The position numbers and the translations under genes were made by a program. Shown here in pieces: positions 40,921 to 43,233 of a DNA stretch of 43,233 nucleotides (its first letter is position 1; each line of letters opens with the position of its first letter). The stretch spans positions 1-43,233 of the forward strand of contig JALFXV010000088.1 in assembly GCA_022786545.1 (NCBI GenBank). The letters are read 5' to 3'. Source of the stretch: Selenomonadaceae bacterium. GTDB taxonomy: Bacteria; Bacillota; Negativicutes; Selenomonadales; Selenomonadaceae. Under the pieces are notes generated by a model, which saw only the letters and a program-made list of their open reading frames with translations, was not told where the DNA came from and ran no database searches.

Positions 40921-41451
40921 ATGAAGCATGTATTATCTGTTCTGGTAAAGAATCAGACCGGTGTGCTGGTTCGGGTGGCTAGCATGTTCTCGCGCCGGGA
41001 GTTCAATATTGACAGCCTGGCGGTGGGCGTGACAGAGAACCCTGAGTTTTCCCGTATTACCGTGGTGGTATATGGTGATGAGTATCTGGTTGACCAGATG
41101 ATGAAGCAGCTGGAGAAGCTTCCTGATGTGGAGGCGGTGCAGCGGCTGGCAGACGGAGATGCTGTGTATCGCGGCATGACCATGATCAAGGTCAAGGCGG
41201 ACGATACCAACAGGCTTGATGTGTTAAAAATGGCGGAGCTTTTCCGGGCCCGCGTCATTGATGTGCAGCCTACAACCCTGATTTTTGAGGTTACCGGCGA
41301 TGATGACAAGGTGACGGCATTTACCCGTCTCCTGAAGCCGTACGGTATCCTGGAGATTATCAGGACGGGCCTTATCGGCCTGGAGCGGGGCGAGCATACA
41401 ATACAAGAACATTGTGAGGAGAGAGAGTATTATGGCAAAAATCTTTTATGA
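40921..41451 (+). CDS. ilvN: Acetolactate synthase small (regulatory) subunit
   Basis: A 176-aa ACT-domain regulatory subunit (IlvN/IlvH type) of acetohydroxyacid synthase, the first enzyme of valine/leucine/isoleucine synthesis. The N-terminal ACT domain [33 protein letters not shown] carries the valine-binding site (GVL and N positions). A C-terminal extension is present ([23 protein letters not shown]). The start follows GGAGGG. The large subunit ilvB is not in the window, so its location is unknown. The 3' end overlaps ilvC by 20 bases. Confidence 0.94.
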   Translation: MKHVLSVLVKNQTGVLVRVASMFSRREFNIDSLAVGVTENPEFSRITVVVYGDEYLVDQMMKQLEKLPDVEAVQRLADGDAVYRGMTMIKVKADDTNRLDVLKMAELFRARVIDVQPTTLIFEVTGDDDKVTAFTRLLKPYGILEIIRTGLIGLERGEHTIQEHCEEREYYGKNLL

Positions 41452-42445
41452 CCAGGATGTAAATTGGGAAGTTATCAAGGACAAGACCGTTGCTATTATT
41501 GGTTATGGTTCCCAGGGACATGCTCATGCACTGAACCTGAAGGAGAGCGGCCTGAATGTGGTGGTAGGTCTTTATAACGGCTCCAAGTCCAAGGCTGTTG
41601 CTGAGAGCAAAGGTCTGAAGGTTCTGCCAGTTGGCGAGGCAACTGCAGCTGCTGACATCATCATGATTCTGATTCCTGATGAGAAGCAGGCTGAGGTATA
41701 TAAGAATGAGATTGCACCAAACCTGACTGCTGGCAAGGCTTTGGCATTTGCACATGGTTTCAACATTCATTTCCAGCAGATTATTCCACCTGCTGATGTA
41801 GATGTATTCATGGTTGCTCCAAAGGGCCCTGGCCATCTGGTACGCCGCACTTTCACTCAGGGCGGCGGTGTTCCTGATGTATTTGCAGTATACCAGGATG
41901 CTACCGGCCATGCTTTTGAGCTGGCTTTGGCTTATGCCCGCGGTATCGGCGGCACCCGTTCCGGCTGCATCCAGACTACCTTCCGCGAGGAGACTGAGAC
42001 TGACCTGTTCGGCGAGCAGGCTGTTCTCTGCGGCGGCGTATGCTCCCTGATTAAGAACGGCTTTGAGACTCTGGTAGCTGCCGGTTATCAGCCTGAGATT
42101 GCATACTTCGAGTGCTTCCATGAGATGAAGCTCATCGTTGACCTGATGTATGAGGGCGGCATGGCGAAGATGCGCAAGTCCATCTCCAACACCGCTGAGT
42201 ATGGTGACTATGTATCCGGCCCTCGCGTAGTGGCTGAGCCTAGCCGCAAGGCTATGGAGCAGGTTCTGAAGGAGATTCAGGACGGTACCTTCGCCAACAA
42301 GTTCCTCACCGACAACAAGGTTGGCTGGCCTAACTTCTATGCTATGCGCAAGCTGAATGCCGAGCATCAGATTGAGGAAGTAGGCGGCAAGCTGCGCGGC
42401 ATGATGAGCTGGCTGAAGGATGGCGCTGATTTGTCCAATGACTGA
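41432..42445 (+). CDS. ilvC: Ketol-acid reductoisomerase
   Basis: A 337-aa class I enzyme making dihydroxy-isovalerate and -methylvalerate. The Rossmann motif [17 protein letters not shown] is followed by [13 protein letters not shown], the loop that binds the 2'-phosphate of NADPH. The C-terminal domain has metal-ligand regions [22 protein letters not shown] and [12 protein letters not shown]. In the loop the usual Arg (GLR) is Tyr (GLY), which may affect cofactor preference. AGGAGAGAG precedes the ATG. Codon use (GCT, GTA, GGT) differs from the neighbours and resembles pckA, suggesting high expression. Confidence 0.96.
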   Translation: MAKIFYDQDVNWEVIKDKTVAIIGYGSQGHAHALNLKESGLNVVVGLYNGSKSKAVAESKGLKVLPVGEATAAADIIMILIPDEKQAEVYKNEIAPNLTAGKALAFAHGFNIHFQQIIPPADVDVFMVAPKGPGHLVRRTFTQGGGVPDVFAVYQDATGHAFELALAYARGIGGTRSGCIQTTFREETETDLFGEQAVLCGGVCSLIKNGFETLVAAGYQPEIAYFECFHEMKLIVDLMYEGGMAKMRKSISNTAEYGDYVSGPRVVAEPSRKAMEQVLKEIQDGTFANKFLTDNKVGWPNFYAMRKLNAEHQIEEVGGKLRGMMSWLKDGADLSND

Positions 42446-42489
42446 TTGGCAGCCTGCGTGCTTTCAACAGATAGATTGAAATAGAAATG

Positions 42490-42525
42490 AAATAGGCTTA
42501 TGCCGTATTGGGCATAAGCCTATTT
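42490..42525. terminator. Hairpin after ilvC
   Basis: AAATAGGCTTATGCC pairs perfectly with GGCATAAGCCTATTT around a 6-base loop. Only a short T-tract follows, so read-through to leuC is likely. The rest of the 42526-42628 spacer has a GGTGCTGC-type short repeat around 42553-42592. Confidence 0.65.
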
Positions 42526-42628
42526 GTAGCATTAGTGAGAATAATGCTGTCCTGGTGCTGCTTGTGCTGCGCCTGGTGCTGCAGCAGCATTGATGATATA
42601 TTAGTGATATTTATGAGAGGTGTATGTT

Positions 42629-43233
42629 ATGGGTATGAATATGACCGAGAAAATTCTTGCCAGACATGCGGGCCTGGAGTCTGTATCTGCCGGTCAGCTG
42701 ATTTTCTGCAAGCTGGATATGGTGCTGGCAAATGATGTAACTGCTCCGCCTGCCATCAAGGAGTTTGAGAAGATTGGCAAGCCGGTGTTTGATAATACGA
42801 AGATTGCCCTGGTGCCTGACCATTTTACGCCGAACAAGGATATTAAGGCGGCCGGCCTTGCCAAGACTGTCCGGGAGTTTGCCAAAAAGCATCAGATCAA
42901 GAACTATTTTGAGATTGGCCGCGTGGGCATCGAGCATGTCATCCTGCCGGAGAAGGGCATTGTAGGACCTGGCATGCTGACCATCGGCGCTGATTCCCAT
43001 ACCTGCACCTACGGTGCGGTAAACGGCTTCTCCACCGGCGTGGGCTCCACTGACCTGGGTGTGGCTATGGCTACCGGCGAGGCATGGTTCAAGGTGCCGA
43101 AGGCTATCAAGGTTGTCCTGACCGGCAAGAAGCCAAAGTACATCTGCGGCAAGGATGTCATCCTCACTTTGATTGGCATGATCGGCGTGGACGGAGCTTT
43201 GTACAAGGCCATCGAGTTTGCCGGTGAGGGCGT
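42629..43233 (+). CDS. leuC: 3-isopropylmalate dehydratase large subunit (partial, right edge)
   Basis: 201 codons, open at the window end. Aconitase-family signature: [45 protein letters not shown], and [23 protein letters not shown] with the first [4Fe-4S] cysteine (SHTCTYG). The remaining two cysteines lie beyond the edge. AGAGG lies 8 bases before ATG 42629, with two further ATG codons in frame within 12 bases. With ilvN-ilvC it forms a branched-chain amino acid cluster. LeuC of this HacA/LeuC subgroup usually has about 420 residues. Confidence 0.93.
   Translation, partial: MGMNMTEKILARHAGLESVSAGQLIFCKLDMVLANDVTAPPAIKEFEKIGKPVFDNTKIALVPDHFTPNKDIKAAGLAKTVREFAKKHQIKNYFEIGRVGIEHVILPEKGIVGPGMLTIGADSHTCTYGAVNGFSTGVGSTDLGVAMATGEAWFKVPKAIKVVLTGKKPKYICGKDVILTLIGMIGVDGALYKAIEFAGEG

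Overview
The window reads as chromosomal DNA of an anaerobic, probably fermentative bacterium with moderately GC-rich coding sequence. The gene set (RNase J, HflX, a cobalamin riboswitch controlling btuFDC, an exported CbiK, ATP-type PEP carboxykinase, a Hyf/Hyc-type group 4 [NiFe] hydrogenase and a [FeFe]-hydrogenase-like sensor) suggests a Firmicute, and I favour the Negativicutes (Selenomonas/Anaerovibrio/Mitsuokella-like). The taxonomic call is inference; no rRNA or tRNA gene is visible.

Layout. 1-297: the end of an IS3-type transposase fragment. 409-4679: an Rrf2-family Fe-S regulator (minus strand), a REC/degenerate-GGDEF/EAL c-di-GMP phosphodiesterase and D-serine ammonia-lyase. 4827-12128: a tightly packed six-gene hydrogenase operon (hyfB, C, E, F and G, plus a fused ferredoxin/small subunit). 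12177-14698: an accessory islet with two large fold-back repeat elements in opposite orientation, one carrying a second palindrome nested inside it. Between and beside them are an AT-rich DUF4160 gene pair, a 23-codon remnant of a Fic-type gene with its promoter/operator intact, and an Abi_2/HEPN-type abortive-infection gene. 14889-19701: DUF1292, RNase J, an FTR-like Fe-S protein and NAD synthetase (minus). 20132-25293: an SSS-family symporter, a DUF2939 protein, YbaK and threonine synthase. 25549-31903: pckA behind a structured leader, then riboswitch-btuFDC and an exported CbiK-like chelatase. 32092-37331: HflX with a JAMM-like N-terminal domain, a PepSY protein, an enoyl-CoA hydratase and a soluble [FeFe]-hydrogenase/MCP sensor. 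37421-43233: an SGNH hydrolase (minus), MurB, a CYTH protein and the branched-chain amino-acid genes ilvN-ilvC-leuC, with leuC cut by the window edge.

The genes point to H2/redox metabolism (membrane hydrogenase, H2-sensor-like chemotaxis protein, FTR-like protein, Rrf2 regulator), corrinoid or metal acquisition (riboswitch, BtuFDC, CbiK) and amino-acid biosynthesis (thrC, ilvNC, leuC).

The strongest unexplained signals are: (i) the two related fold-back elements, whose arms differ in sequence but stay self-complementary, with a second palindrome inserted in one of them; (ii) a JAMM metalloprotease signature fused to HflX; (iii) a group 4 hydrogenase large subunit with altered metal-site motifs and no C-terminal extension; (iv) the hydrogenase-like/MCP fusion; and (v) short tandem repeats of 8-14 bp in many intergenic spacers, several overlapping promoters or a terminator arm.
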